Shown: positions 17,410 to 25,898 of the stretch, piece by piece
How positions within the stretch are numbered: the first letter of the stretch is position 1
How the letters are laid out: each line of letters starts with the position of its first letter
Assembly: GCA_963747965.1 (NCBI GenBank)
Contig: CAVVGZ010000007.1
Location: 992,001-1,056,000, forward strand
From: CAVVGZ01 sp963747965
GTDB taxonomy: Bacteria; Chloroflexota; Anaerolineae; Anaerolineales; Anaerolineaceae
Reading direction: 5' to 3'
Length of the DNA: 64,000 nt
The notes under the pieces: generated by a model
What the model was told of the DNA's origin: nothing
The model's database searches: none
What the model saw: the letters and a program-made list of their open reading frames with translations, nothing else
Position numbers and translations under genes: made by a program

Positions 17410-18243
17410 TTACAATTGGGAAATTGTGGTTCCATTACCTGCCATGGCAGATGATACTGGATTAGTAATCCTGCCATCTGCAATCACTACCTGCCTGACT
17501 CCGCCTTGAAGGGCTTCTTTTGCACCCAACACCTTTTTTTTCATGCGATCCCGGGCAAATTCCAGGGCATCATCCAACTCCTCCATGGACAAGTGTTTTA
17601 TCAGGGTACTTTCATCCGGAAAAGATCGCATCAAACCAGGCACAGCTGTGAGCATAACCAGTGTATCCGCATGCAAGGCCGAAGCTATCATAGCAGCCGC
17701 CCGGTCTGCATCCACGTTGAGAGGGACACCTTCTTCGCTGGCAGCCAATGGCGCAATTACCGGTACATATTTATAATTGATGAGAATTTTTAATAAATCC
17801 TTATTTACCGCATCTATCCTCCCGGTGAAATCATCGCGCAGCATTTTTTGCCTGCCATTTTCGATGATGCGGATGGCTTCTTTGCGTTTTGCACTTATCA
17901 ACCTGCCGTCCAGACCGCATAATCCAAGCGCATTGACCCCGGATACTTGCAGTTGTTCTACGAGCATGGTATTTACCTTTCCATTCACTGCCATAGAAAA
18001 AATTTCCAGGGTTTTCCGGTCTGTATAGCGCGAGGTAAACCCGGAAGGGGAGGTAACAAACCTGGGAGGATATCCCAGGGACTCGCCCAGCAGATTCGCT
18101 TCAGCAGAGCCTCCGTGCACCAGAACGATATGGAATTCTTTTTGTATCAGATCACGCACATCATTGCATATCAAGCGGAAATCCACACCTTCTGTTCCAC
18201 CAACTTTTACAACAACCAGGGTTTTGTTTAAAGATTCCATCAT
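17410..18243 (-). CDS. lysZ: [LysW]-aminoadipate kinase
   Basis: Amino-acid kinase of the ArgB/LysZ family (277 residues) that phosphorylates the side-chain carboxyl of the LysW-bound substrate. The N-terminal VVVKVGGTEGV and LVHGGSAEANLLGE glycine-rich loops are clear. The start is taken as ATG 18243 or the next codon at 18240, because the kinase fold begins at once after it. An upstream in-frame ATG at 18315 would add 24 residues unlike the family and overlap lysY. Confidence 0.91.
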   Translation of the reverse strand: MMESLNKTLVVVKVGGTEGVDFRLICNDVRDLIQKEFHIVLVHGGSAEANLLGESLGYPPRFVTSPSGFTSRYTDRKTLEIFSMAVNGKVNTMLVEQLQVSGVNALGLCGLDGRLISAKRKEAIRIIENGRQKMLRDDFTGRIDAVNKDLLKILINYKYVPVIAPLAASEEGVPLNVDADRAAAMIASALHADTLVMLTAVPGLMRSFPDESTLIKHLSMEELDDALEFARDRMKKKVLGAKEALQGGVRQVVIADGRITNPVSSAMAGNGTTISQL

Positions 18244-18280
18244 AAATAAATATCCAAATTCAAATTCATATTCTGGTAGG

Positions 18281-19312
18281 TTAAATTGGATGCAAACCAC
18301 AAAATTCCAGGCCAAGGGTCTCTTCCCAACCCATCATAACATTCATACTTTGAACAGCTGAGCCGGCAGCACCTTTCATCATGTTATCAATAGCACACAT
18401 GGCTACTAAATGCCCATTGCTTTCATCCAATTCAAAACCTAGATCAGCATAATTTGATCCAGCCAGGATTTTTGGTTCGGGAACCCGGTAAATACCCCGT
18501 TTTTCTTTTACCACCCGCAAGAACGGGTTCTGATTTACAGCTTCCCGGTAAGCTTTCCACAGGTCTTTGTTTTCAACTCCGGATTTAATAAAACAATGGA
18601 CGGTTGCAAGGACGCCCCTGACCAGGTCTACCGAGGTGATGGTGAGGTGGATATCTTCAATACCCGATTCCTGGATTACTTCAGCCGTGTGCCTGTGTCC
18701 AAATGCGGAGAAGGTACGGATTACACCGCTGCGTTCGGGATGGTGGGATCCCGGATTTCCTGCAGCACCACCCTCAGATGAACCCACTTTAACTTCAGCA
18801 AAAACCGGATGACCTTCCTCAAGCATACCGCTCTGGACCAATGGCAAGAGAGCCAGGTTGACTGCCGTGGCATTACACCCGACCCCACTCACATAACGGG
18901 CCGAACGCAATTCTTCACGGTGAATTTCGGGTAAACCATAAACAAATTTAGACAACCAGGAAGGATTGGCATGATCTTCCCCGTAATAAGATTGGAAGGC
19001 ACTAACATCCTTCAGGCGGAAATCAGCCGAAAGATCGATGATGCGGTCTGCCAATTCGGCAAATCCCTCAATTTTCCTCTGGGATTCTCCATGTGGAAGT
19101 GCAAGGAAGAGAAGATCGCATTTTTCCAGCTGAGAAATTGAAGTGAATTTAAGTGAGGTTCGTTTTCGTAAATTGGGATGCTGCTGGTAGATATATTCTC
19201 CAACATACCTTTCGGACGTTGCTTGCTGCACTTCAATTTTCGGGTGGTCAAGCAGCAGGCGTAATAATTCACCTCCAACATAACCAGATGCACCTGCAAT
19301 GGATACAATCAT
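18281..19312 (-). CDS. lysY: [LysW]-aminoadipate 6-phosphate reductase
   Basis: ArgC-family NADPH reductase (343 residues) that reduces the LysW-bound acyl phosphate to the semialdehyde. It has the Rossmann motif GASGYVGGELLRLL (7-20) and the catalytic cysteine C146 in SGVGCNATA. The order ArgX-like, lysY, lysZ, lysJ, lysK follows the reaction order closely. 22 bases separate it from the upstream ligase gene. Confidence 0.93.
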   Translation of the reverse strand: MIVSIAGASGYVGGELLRLLLDHPKIEVQQATSERYVGEYIYQQHPNLRKRTSLKFTSISQLEKCDLLFLALPHGESQRKIEGFAELADRIIDLSADFRLKDVSAFQSYYGEDHANPSWLSKFVYGLPEIHREELRSARYVSGVGCNATAVNLALLPLVQSGMLEEGHPVFAEVKVGSSEGGAAGNPGSHHPERSGVIRTFSAFGHRHTAEVIQESGIEDIHLTITSVDLVRGVLATVHCFIKSGVENKDLWKAYREAVNQNPFLRVVKEKRGIYRVPEPKILAGSNYADLGFELDESNGHLVAMCAIDNMMKGAAGSAVQSMNVMMGWEETLGLEFCGLHPI

Positions 19313-19334
19313 GAATTTCTCCCTCTCCTAATTG

Positions 19335-20219
19335 TTACACAGTTACAGATTTCATCCTATCTATTTCAACATCCCTGCATGCAACAGAAATGGCGTAGTC
19401 CACAATCAATCCGCCAATATCCACCCCGGTCACCGGAGCCAGGGTATGGAACTCCATTGTATGGTTCACTTCATTGACAAGAAAACCTCGTTGGGGATCT
19501 TCCAGAATATCCACTGCAAGTACGCCTCCGCCAACTGCATTGGCTGCCCTCAGGCATAAATCATTCAATTCATCCGTTACCGGACAGATTTCTCCCCGTC
19601 CTCCGCGTGCTGTATTGGTAATCCAGTGCGGCGAGGTACGATAGATGGCACACACTGTTTCATCCCCGACGACGATGGCGCGGATGTCCCTTCCTGGTTT
19701 TTCGATATGTTCCTGAATATAAAAAATGGAATGGTGGTATGAACCCAGGATTTCCTTGTGCTCCAGGATCGCTTCAGCAGCATCCCGGTCACTAATTTTT
19801 GAAAGCAATCTCCCCCACGATCCGACAACAGGTTTTAGCACCACCGGGTAACCCATTTCCTCGATGGCCTGCAGTGCAGATTCATGGGTAAACGCTACTT
19901 TTATTCGCGGTTGAGGTACACCAGCCTTCGCCAGGGTTAAGGATGTTTGCAGTTTATCCCCACAAACAGCTGCAACATGCGCCATATTAACGGTCGGAAT
20001 CCCCCAACTATTCAAGAGCTGGGTGGCATATAAACCGCGTGAATAGGAAAGGGATCGTTCCAGCACAACCGAAAAATCCAACCATTCGTCCCTTTTGACC
20101 ACATCAAAGATCGTCTGGCGGTCATCTATGATATTAAAAGTGATGTCACGGTTTTCAAGCGCTTCGAGGATCCACTTTTCTTCAACCCTTACACGTGAGA
20201 GAAGCACACCAATTTTCAT
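19335..20219 (-). CDS. argX: LysX/ArgX-family ATP-grasp ligase (ArgX-like)
   Basis: ATP-grasp ligase of 294 residues that joins the amino group of its amino-acid substrate to the gamma-carboxyl of the LysW C-terminal glutamate. Seen: GYPVVLKPVVGSWGRLLSK in the central ATP-binding region, HWITNTARGGRGE, and VNEVNHTMEF near the end. ATG 20219 has AGGAG upstream; a longer in-frame form overlaps lysW. A second ligase paralogue heads the upstream operon. Because this copy sits with the shared carrier genes and ends in MEFHTLAPVTGVDIG instead of MEFRNSIKPTGVDIP, I lean to glutamate (ArgX) as its substrate. That choice is inference; LysX is the alternative. Confidence 0.75.
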   Translation of the reverse strand: MKIGVLLSRVRVEEKWILEALENRDITFNIIDDRQTIFDVVKRDEWLDFSVVLERSLSYSRGLYATQLLNSWGIPTVNMAHVAAVCGDKLQTSLTLAKAGVPQPRIKVAFTHESALQAIEEMGYPVVLKPVVGSWGRLLSKISDRDAAEAILEHKEILGSYHHSIFYIQEHIEKPGRDIRAIVVGDETVCAIYRTSPHWITNTARGGRGEICPVTDELNDLCLRAANAVGGGVLAVDILEDPQRGFLVNEVNHTMEFHTLAPVTGVDIGGLIVDYAISVACRDVEIDRMKSVTV

Positions 20220-20244
20220 TTCACAACTCCTGATAAATAACAAT

Positions 20245-20418
20245 CTATTCTCCCCAATCTTCTTCCTCCATGGGGGCAAGATCTACCTTAAGCGGATGGA
20301 TACTGACTATCTCCAATTCCACTCCGCAATCCGGGCAGACGATAATTTCATTCTGGACAACATTTTCGATCTCAATTTCTACTCCACACTCTGGACATTC
20401 AATAACCGCATTAGACAT
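20245..20418 (-). CDS. lysW: Amino-group carrier protein LysW
   Basis: Small acidic carrier, 57 residues, to which aminoadipate (and probably glutamate) is attached during synthesis. Two CxxC pairs (C8/C11 in ECPECG and C28/C31 in VCPDCG) form the zinc ribbon, and the chain ends in the diagnostic EEEDWGE. The last glutamate is the attachment site. The start chosen is ATG 20418, since AGGAG (plus-strand 20426-20430) is well spaced for it. An ATG two codons upstream is too close. An intrinsic terminator lies directly before its ribosome-binding site. Confidence 0.95.
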   Translation of the reverse strand: MSNAVIECPECGVEIEIENVVQNEIIVCPDCGVELEIVSIHPLKVDLAPMEEEDWGE

Positions 20419-20432
20419 GTTCATTCTCCTTA

Positions 20433-20460
20433 TAAAAAATAACCCTCCGGGCTCGGAGGG
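20433..20460 (-). terminator. Intrinsic terminator between promoter and lysW (attenuator)
   Basis: Read on the minus strand, a CCCTCCG/CGGAGGG 7-bp stem with a 4-base loop is followed by a T-rich run (plus-strand 20434-20442). It lies after a promoter-like sequence at 20611-20639 and directly before the lysW ribosome-binding site, so it can stop transcription of the lysW operon in the leader. Confidence 0.72.
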
Positions 20461-20504
20461 ATTTTTGCGAAAAAGGTTTTTCTCTGTTTAGATTAATTCT
20501 GAGA

Positions 20505-20597
20505 TTATGGTAACCAGGCACAAAAGACCATCGTTCCCTGTAGGAAATGAGGTATTATTGGCTTTCGTCGTAAGCGAATTTCTGCAGGTATTTTCAT
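20505..20597 (-). CDS. Possible 30-aa leader peptide of lysW operon
   Basis: A 31-codon reading frame (ATG to TAA) begins about seven bases after the expected transcription start and ends 44 bases before the attenuator stem. It contains the basic run IRLRRKP. No ribosome-binding site fits in the short 5' end, so translation would be leaderless. It is proposed only because it lies between a promoter and an attenuator in front of Arg/Lys genes. Confidence 0.3.
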   Translation of the reverse strand: MKIPAEIRLRRKPIIPHFLQGTMVFCAWLP

Positions 20598-20610
20598 GAT
20601 CTATTGAAGG

Positions 20611-20639
20611 ATAGTATCATGATTTCAACCCATAGTCAA
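20611..20639 (-). promoter_or_regulatory. Promoter for lysW operon
   Basis: On the minus strand, TTGACT (plus 20634-20639) and TACTAT (plus 20611-20616) are spaced by 17 bases. The site lies 43 bases downstream of the preceding gene's beginning of stop region (20682), so the lysW unit can be transcribed independently of the homocitrate operon. Confidence 0.6.
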
Positions 20640-20681
20640 CAATCAAAATTGAATTGACAATTTTCGAGTCATGACAAAAGC

Positions 20682-21686
20682 TTATTCTAAATTATTAAGG
20701 ATCTGGTTTGTGATGTACTTTGTGGTCAATTTATTATTTGATCCAGAACGGGATTGATCCAGAAAAATATCTACGGCATTCCGTATTTTATGGGACACAT
20801 CCTGTGCGTCCCAATAGTATTCACATAATAATGCGGCGCTTAGTATGGCTGCGATCGGGTTTGCGAGCCCTTTCCCGGCAATATCCGGCGCAGAACCATG
20901 AACGGGTTCTGCCAGGGCGATGTGTTCTCCCAAATTTATGGAGGGCGCCAAGCCCATTCCTCCACCCCAATAAGCCGCAGAATCAGAAAGAATATCTCCA
21001 AACAGGTTGGTGGTAACAATCACATCAAAGGCCTGCGGCTCACTCAGCATCCTGAAGGCTGCCAGGTCAACCAGCATTTCCTCAACCTCAATTTGTTGTC
21101 CGCTGAGCAATGCACTCTCAACCACCTGGCGAACCGTATCCCGGAAGAGGCCATCTGTCACAGGGAGGATATTGGCTTTATGGACAATCGTCAGTTTTTT
21201 GCGTCCGTTATTCTGGAGAACCTGTATGGCCGCCCTGGCGATACGAATACACGCCTGGCGGGTAATTACCCGTTCCGCAATGGCAGTATCCCCATCCAAA
21301 CGTTCCCGTCCGGAGTACAAACCCTCTGTGTTTTCTCTTACGATGATCAAATCTACATCATCCCTGAATGATATTCCTGGAAGGGATTTTACCGGCCGAA
21401 TATTGGCATATAGGTTCAATCCCTGCCGCATGGTGATGATTGCACTGCGGTAACCCTTAACCACATGAGAGGGGGAGGACACTGCCCCGAACAACGCCGC
21501 ACCACACTGGTTGATTACTGCCAGTGTTTCATCAGGGACTGAGGTGCCTGTTCGTATGAAGCAGTCCCAACCTGCCTCGGCAGAATGAATTTGTAGATCA
21601 GGAATGACCTTCTCCAAAATTGCCACCGCAGCCGGAATAACCTCCCGTCCGATGCCATCTCCTTCAATCACGCAAAGCTGTTTCAC
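20682..21686 (-). CDS. hicd: Homoisocitrate dehydrogenase
   Basis: NAD-dependent beta-decarboxylating dehydrogenase of the isocitrate/isopropylmalate family. In this pathway it makes 2-oxoadipate from homoisocitrate. The N-terminus is CVIEGDGIGREVIPA. The substrate loop IIVRENTEGLYSG and the C-terminal VHGSAPDIAGKGLANP are clear. GTG 21686 is preferred as start because the family begins right there (VKQLCVIEGDG) and GGATGGG lies upstream. An ATG at 21731 would add 15 atypical residues and overlap the small homoaconitase subunit gene. Isopropylmalate dehydrogenase activity is the alternative. Confidence 0.86.
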   Translation of the reverse strand: MKQLCVIEGDGIGREVIPAAVAILEKVIPDLQIHSAEAGWDCFIRTGTSVPDETLAVINQCGAALFGAVSSPSHVVKGYRSAIITMRQGLNLYANIRPVKSLPGISFRDDVDLIIVRENTEGLYSGRERLDGDTAIAERVITRQACIRIARAAIQVLQNNGRKKLTIVHKANILPVTDGLFRDTVRQVVESALLSGQQIEVEEMLVDLAAFRMLSEPQAFDVIVTTNLFGDILSDSAAYWGGGMGLAPSINLGEHIALAEPVHGSAPDIAGKGLANPIAAILSAALLCEYYWDAQDVSHKIRNAVDIFLDQSRSGSNNKLTTKYITNQILNNLE

Positions 21687-21705
21687 TGTATACCCATCCA
21701 ATTTA

Positions 21706-22200
21706 TTATTCTTCTCCCGGAAATCGTCCATATTTTTTTACATAAGCGACGATACCGCCTTCCTTAACAATTTCCTGGGCAAATCCAGGGAGGGATGGAA
21801 GAGAAAAAATCCTTTCCCCGATTACCAATGTGTGATTATTCAGATCAAGCTCACCCAGATCGCCATCGCTCACCCCTGCCGGTACATCCTGTGAACTGAA
21901 AAGAGGTATTCCAAGATTGATCGCATTCCGGAAAAAAATCCTGGCGTAACTTTCCGCAATGATTGCCCCGATTTGTCTCCGTTTTAAGGCCAATGGGGCA
22001 TATTCCCTCGAGGAACCGCACCCAAAATTTTTCCCGGCGACTATCAAATCCCCGGGCATCGCATTCTTTGCAAATTCCGGACGGGCTTCAATAAAGGCTG
22101 CATCACCAACATCTTCATTGGGGCGCATGTAGGGTGCATACCTGCCGGGTACAATTTGATCGGTGTCGATATCTGATCCAAATTTCCATATTCGAGCCAT
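21706..22200 (-). CDS. lysU: Homoaconitase small subunit (LeuD/LysU type)
   Basis: Swivel-domain subunit of the aconitase superfamily (164 residues). It contains GCGSSREYAPLAL (60-72), which binds the substrate, and an N-terminal GSDIDTDQIVPGRY segment. Together with the large subunit it converts homocitrate to homoisocitrate. It sits between the large subunit and homoisocitrate dehydrogenase genes. LeuD cannot be excluded by sequence alone; the operon with homocitrate synthase favours the lysine role. Confidence 0.88.
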   Translation of the reverse strand: MARIWKFGSDIDTDQIVPGRYAPYMRPNEDVGDAAFIEARPEFAKNAMPGDLIVAGKNFGCGSSREYAPLALKRRQIGAIIAESYARIFFRNAINLGIPLFSSQDVPAGVSDGDLGELDLNNHTLVIGERIFSLPSLPGFAQEIVKEGGIVAYVKKYGRFPGEE

Positions 22201-22227
22201 GATATAAACCTCCTTTTTGGGAATCCT

Positions 22228-23460
22228 TTATAGACCTGCAGGATGTGCAATCCTCCCCGTGAGTGCAGTTGCAGCGGCAACAGCCGGGGAAGCTAAATAA
22301 ATTTTGGAATCAGGTGATCCCATCCTGCCTCTAAAATTACGATTGCCGGTGGATAAACACACATCCCCATCTCCAAGGGTTCCCTGGTGTCTGCCCATAC
22401 ACGCGCCGCAGCCAGGTGTTGTCAAGGTTGCTCCAGCATCGAGAAGGATGGTGATAGTCCCATCCATTACTGCTTTATTTAATTCCTGGCTTGATGCCGG
22501 AGTAACAATTAAACGCACCTTGTTGGATATTCTTTTTCCTTTGAGGATCTCAGCAGCAATTTTCATGTCTTCGTAGCGGCCGTTCGTACAGGTCCCCAGA
22601 AACACAACATTCACCGGTGTATCCTCAAGTTCCGTCAGATCGATTACATTATCAACAGCATGGGGTATTGCCACCTGCGGGAACAAATCAGCAAGGTCAA
22701 ACCGCACGGTATGGTGGTAGTGTGTCTCAGGATCGATGGTCAACCAATCCGGTATATCCCAATTACTGGCGATGTCGCCCGTTGGTGGAACCATCCCGGC
22801 CTTGGCACCTATCTCCACCGCCATGCTGGCCAGTGTCTGTCTGCCATTGAGCGGCAGCCAATCCAGGCCGTGGTATTCAACAGCAGCATAGGTGGCTCCA
22901 TCTATTGTCAATTCGCGTCCAATTTTCAGGGCGAGATCCTTGGCATCCACCCAGGGTTGGAACCTGCCGGTCACTGCAATGCGGATCGTCTCTGGAACCC
23001 TCAACCAGGTCTTTCCGGTTGCCCAGATCAAGGCAATATCCGTCGAACCCATCCCGGAACCAAAGGCACCAACTGAACCATAACTGGTTGAGTGCGAGTC
23101 CGATCCCATGATTATTCTTCCAGGTTGGGCGATTCTCTCTTCCACAAGGACCTGGTGACAGATTCCGCGGCCTACTTCAAACAGGCGAATACCCTGCTCA
23201 GCAGCAAACCTTCGGATAATATTTTGGTTATTGGCAACGCCAACGGTCGATGCCGGGGCAACATGGTCCATAACCAGCACAATCTGGGAAGGATTAGCCA
23301 CCCTTTCAACTCCCAACTCGTTCTTCATGATGGTAATCATGGATGGGGTCAGCGAATCATGCCCCATGGCAACATCTGGTTCAACAACAATTAAATCTCC
23401 TGGCTGGACATCTTTTCCGGCAGCATGGGAGAGTATCTGCTCTGTCATAGTTTGAGGCAT
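22228..23460 (-). CDS. lysT: Homoaconitase large subunit (LeuC/LysT type)
   Basis: 4Fe-4S hydratase subunit of 410 residues. Cluster ligands are visible in VVFLGTCTNGRYEDM and PGCGACMGRHQG. MGSDSHSTSYGSVGAFGSGMG is the aconitase substrate region. The start is ATG 23460, with GGAGG five bases upstream. An in-frame TTG further upstream is inside that ribosome site. It starts just after the homocitrate synthase stop codon. Confidence 0.9.
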   Translation of the reverse strand: MPQTMTEQILSHAAGKDVQPGDLIVVEPDVAMGHDSLTPSMITIMKNELGVERVANPSQIVLVMDHVAPASTVGVANNQNIIRRFAAEQGIRLFEVGRGICHQVLVEERIAQPGRIIMGSDSHSTSYGSVGAFGSGMGSTDIALIWATGKTWLRVPETIRIAVTGRFQPWVDAKDLALKIGRELTIDGATYAAVEYHGLDWLPLNGRQTLASMAVEIGAKAGMVPPTGDIASNWDIPDWLTIDPETHYHHTVRFDLADLFPQVAIPHAVDNVIDLTELEDTPVNVVFLGTCTNGRYEDMKIAAEILKGKRISNKVRLIVTPASSQELNKAVMDGTITILLDAGATLTTPGCGACMGRHQGTLGDGDVCLSTGNRNFRGRMGSPDSKIYLASPAVAAATALTGRIAHPAGL

Positions 23461-23461
23461 C

Positions 23462-24643
23462 TTATCCTCCAATAGCTTGCGGATTGACCGCCAATTCTTG
23501 AACCACCTGTCTCGTGGATGCCATGTGGGTTATATGGAGCATGGTATCCACATCATCCAATGTAAGGGAGTGTTTATCTGACAACGCTTTAATCATTTCG
23601 GTGATATGTTTCACCTGGTCATCCGTTAGATTCAGTCCAAGCTGCTCAGCCCGGTGACGAATGACATTCCATCCAGTCAGGCGATGGGCTATATGGATGT
23701 AGCGCGTCAAGCCAAAATCCTCTGGTTTTAGTGCCTCGTAGGTAGATGGATCATTCAGTACCCCTTTGGCATGGATGCCGGCTTTGTGTGTAAATGCCGA
23801 AAACCCGGTTATGTAATTATTAAATGGAATATCCACCTGAACCAGTCCTGCTACGAGTTGATCAAGCTGTAATATCATCGGCAGTTTATATTTAGCAACT
23901 AAACTGGAGTCTGTAGCATATAAGCGCGCAATCAATCCCCCCAGCGAGGTTATTCCATTGCGCTCACCAATTCCAAGAATACTGGTGTCAACATGCGTGG
24001 CACCAGCTTCTAAAGCTGCAAAAGCATTGGCAATGGCACAGCCAGTATCATTATGACCGTGGAATTCAATATCCGCTTTTACCCTCTGGCGCAGTTCCGA
24101 CACCAGGTCGAAAATTGACCTTGGATTTCCTATCCCAACCGTATCGGCAATGCCAACCCGGTGAACTCCCAGGGCATCTACGGCTTCATAAACGCGGAAC
24201 AAATCGTCCGGATTGCTGCGCAGTGTATCCTCTGTGCTGAAACGCATTTCAACGTTCTGTGTTTTTAAGTAGGTAAATACTTCATCCACCAGATCAATGA
24301 TCTGGTCAATACTTTTTCCGTGGCTGAAATTTCGGAGTTTGGATGATGTCCCGATGACCACATCTACACCATCCACTCCAGTATCAACAGCAACCATGAC
24401 ATCTTTAAGGCTGCACCTGGTATGGGTGAGTGTTTTTGCCTTTAATCCAAGTGCGGCGATTCTCCGGCAGTCCTTTTCACTCTGCGGGGATGCCAACGGG
24501 GTTGTTAATTCGATATATTCCACCCCAAATTCATCCAGCAAGGTGGCTATTTCCACTTTTTGGTCAGAGGTAAAGAAAGCATTGACAAACTGTTCCCCCT
24601 CCCGGAGCGTGGATTCAATAATTGAAAATTCATTGATGCTCAT
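23462..24643 (-). CDS. lysS: Homocitrate synthase
   Basis: Condenses acetyl-CoA with 2-oxoglutarate, the first committed step of the aminoadipate route. This 393-residue protein belongs to the HMGL-like/isopropylmalate synthase family, with the catalytic STLREGEQF motif (R14), FHGHNDTGCAIANA metal-binding histidines and GIHAKGVLNDPSTYE. It lacks the LeuA-type C-terminal regulatory domain, which fits homocitrate synthases. The gene follows the lysX gene by 43 bases. Confidence 0.9.
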   Translation of the reverse strand: MSINEFSIIESTLREGEQFVNAFFTSDQKVEIATLLDEFGVEYIELTTPLASPQSEKDCRRIAALGLKAKTLTHTRCSLKDVMVAVDTGVDGVDVVIGTSSKLRNFSHGKSIDQIIDLVDEVFTYLKTQNVEMRFSTEDTLRSNPDDLFRVYEAVDALGVHRVGIADTVGIGNPRSIFDLVSELRQRVKADIEFHGHNDTGCAIANAFAALEAGATHVDTSILGIGERNGITSLGGLIARLYATDSSLVAKYKLPMILQLDQLVAGLVQVDIPFNNYITGFSAFTHKAGIHAKGVLNDPSTYEALKPEDFGLTRYIHIAHRLTGWNVIRHRAEQLGLNLTDDQVKHITEMIKALSDKHSLTLDDVDTMLHITHMASTRQVVQELAVNPQAIGG

Positions 24644-24686
24644 CTCAAATTCTCCATTAAATTTAATTGCGGGCTTACCGGGTGCG

Positions 24687-25559
24687 TCAACTTACCGCCG
24701 TTTTGACCGGCATCCCTTCACCGACATTGATTACAAAATCAACAATCTTACCCGGGATATCCACCCCCGTTGGTTTGATACTATTCCTGAATTCCATGGT
24801 GTAGTTCACTTCATTAACCACATATCCTTTCGAAGCTGTCTCCATAATATCCACGGCAAGGACCCCGCCACCAACCGCCAGGGAAGCCATTCTGGATAGA
24901 TGGTCAATTTCTTCGGTAATCGGGAAGTTTGCTGCCCTTCCACCTCTGGCGGTGTTTGTAATCCAGTGCTCGGACGACCTGGTTATTCCACAAATCGTCT
25001 CATTTCCAACCACAAAGGTTCGGATATCTTGCCCTCCCTTTTCCACATACTCCTGAATATAAAAGATGGAATGCTGTAAGGAGCCCAGACTCAATTTGTG
25101 ATTCAATACCGCCTCTGCGGAATCCTGGTTGTTCACCTTGGCCAGCAGCCTGCCCCATGAACCCACAATTGGTTTGAGGACAACCGGATACCCCATTTCT
25201 TGAATCGCCTGTAGGGCTGATTCAACGGTGAAGGCAATGCGCACATCCGGTGATGGGACTCCATTTGCAATCAAGGCTTGGGTTGTCTTTCTTTTATCCC
25301 CGCAAATTTCCGCAACCCGGGCCTGGTTGACACAAGGAATACCCCAATATCCCAGTACATCCAGCGAGGTCGCCGCCTGGGAATGGCTGACACACCTTTC
25401 CAGAACGACAGAATAGTTGCTCCATTCATCAAAATGATTGAGGTTATATACAACCTGACGGACATCAATCATTTCATAATCCACCCCGCGTCTATCCAAT
25501 GCCTCCATGATCAACTTCTCTTCTGGTCTGATTCTAGAGAATAGTACACCTACACGCAT
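24687..25559 (-). CDS. lysX: LysX-type ATP-grasp ligase
   Basis: 290-residue ligase of the LysX/ArgX family: VVLKPIVGSWGRLLAK, HWITNTARGGRAANFP and VNEVNYTMEFRNS. It is a clear paralogue of the ligase at 19335-20219, similar throughout. As first gene of the operon that holds only aminoadipate-specific enzymes, it is the better candidate for attaching aminoadipate to LysW. The start ATG 25559 is preceded by a long leader with two terminators, a short Lys-rich ORF and a strong promoter. Confidence 0.82.
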   Translation of the reverse strand: MRVGVLFSRIRPEEKLIMEALDRRGVDYEMIDVRQVVYNLNHFDEWSNYSVVLERCVSHSQAATSLDVLGYWGIPCVNQARVAEICGDKRKTTQALIANGVPSPDVRIAFTVESALQAIQEMGYPVVLKPIVGSWGRLLAKVNNQDSAEAVLNHKLSLGSLQHSIFYIQEYVEKGGQDIRTFVVGNETICGITRSSEHWITNTARGGRAANFPITEEIDHLSRMASLAVGGGVLAVDIMETASKGYVVNEVNYTMEFRNSIKPTGVDIPGKIVDFVINVGEGMPVKTAVS

Positions 25560-25595
25560 AGTCTTTTCCTTGATTCCATTTTTCCTAAATTTATA

Positions 25596-25635
25596 TAAAA
25601 TAAAAGCGGACTACCCACTCTGGTTAGCCCGCTTT
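25596..25635 (-). terminator. Second leader terminator before lysX (attenuator)
   Basis: On the minus strand an 11-position stem (AAAGCGGGCTA with TAGTCCGCTTT, one G-T pair) is followed by TATTTTAT. The 5' arm GCTAACC next to it can instead pair with GGTTAGC at plus-strand 25666-25672, which lies at the end of the leader ORF. The two pairings exclude each other, as in classical attenuation. Confidence 0.68.
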
Positions 25636-25653
25636 GCTTAATTATCGTGTTCG

Positions 25654-25746
25654 TTAAATGTGCGCGCTAACCTTCAGAAGGCAAAATGGCTTATCCTTCT
25701 TGGTATCTTTCTTTAGTTGTTCACAAAATAAATAAATTTTTTTCAT
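25654..25746 (-). CDS. Possible Lys-rich leader peptide of lysX operon
   Basis: A 30-codon reading frame with ATG and TAA located between the two leader terminators. Eight of its 30 residues are lysine, with the run LKKDTKKDK in the middle. Its last codons overlap the GGTTAGC sequence able to pair with the terminator arm, and it ends 19 bases before the terminator stem. The ribosome-binding site is poor, which lowers confidence. If translated, ribosome stalling at Lys codons in lysine shortage could prevent the terminator. Confidence 0.42.
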   Translation of the reverse strand: MKKIYLFCEQLKKDTKKDKPFCLLKVSAHI

Positions 25747-25752
25747 CTTGAT

Positions 25753-25782
25753 AAAAAAAATCTCGCCATTTTCTGGCGAGAT
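25753..25782 (-). terminator. First leader terminator before lysX
   Basis: A perfect 9-bp stem (ATCTCGCCA with TGGCGAGAT, 5-base loop) followed on the minus strand by eight T. It lies about 110 bases after the promoter-like sequence at 25899-25926 and about 190 bases before lysX, so it is either a first attenuator or the terminator of an upstream small RNA. Confidence 0.75.
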
Positions 25783-25898
25783 ACCTTTCTATACTTACTT
25801 GAGGCAGGGAGATCTAGCCGATTAAATCATATTTCCAGATTTACCCTTAACCTTAGCGCGTTTCTCAATTAATACAGAATTTGTAAACATTAAAAATT

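Noticed and set aside
20419..20700. Possible lysine riboswitch before lysW
   Set aside because: The conserved helices and core bases of the lysine riboswitch could not be found in either lys leader; leader-peptide attenuation explains more of what is visible.
25604..25640. T-box-like sequence GAGTGGGTAGTCCGC before lysX
   Set aside because: It looks a little like the T-box consensus but lies inside the 3' arm of the terminator instead of in an antiterminator, and no specifier-loop stem was recognised.
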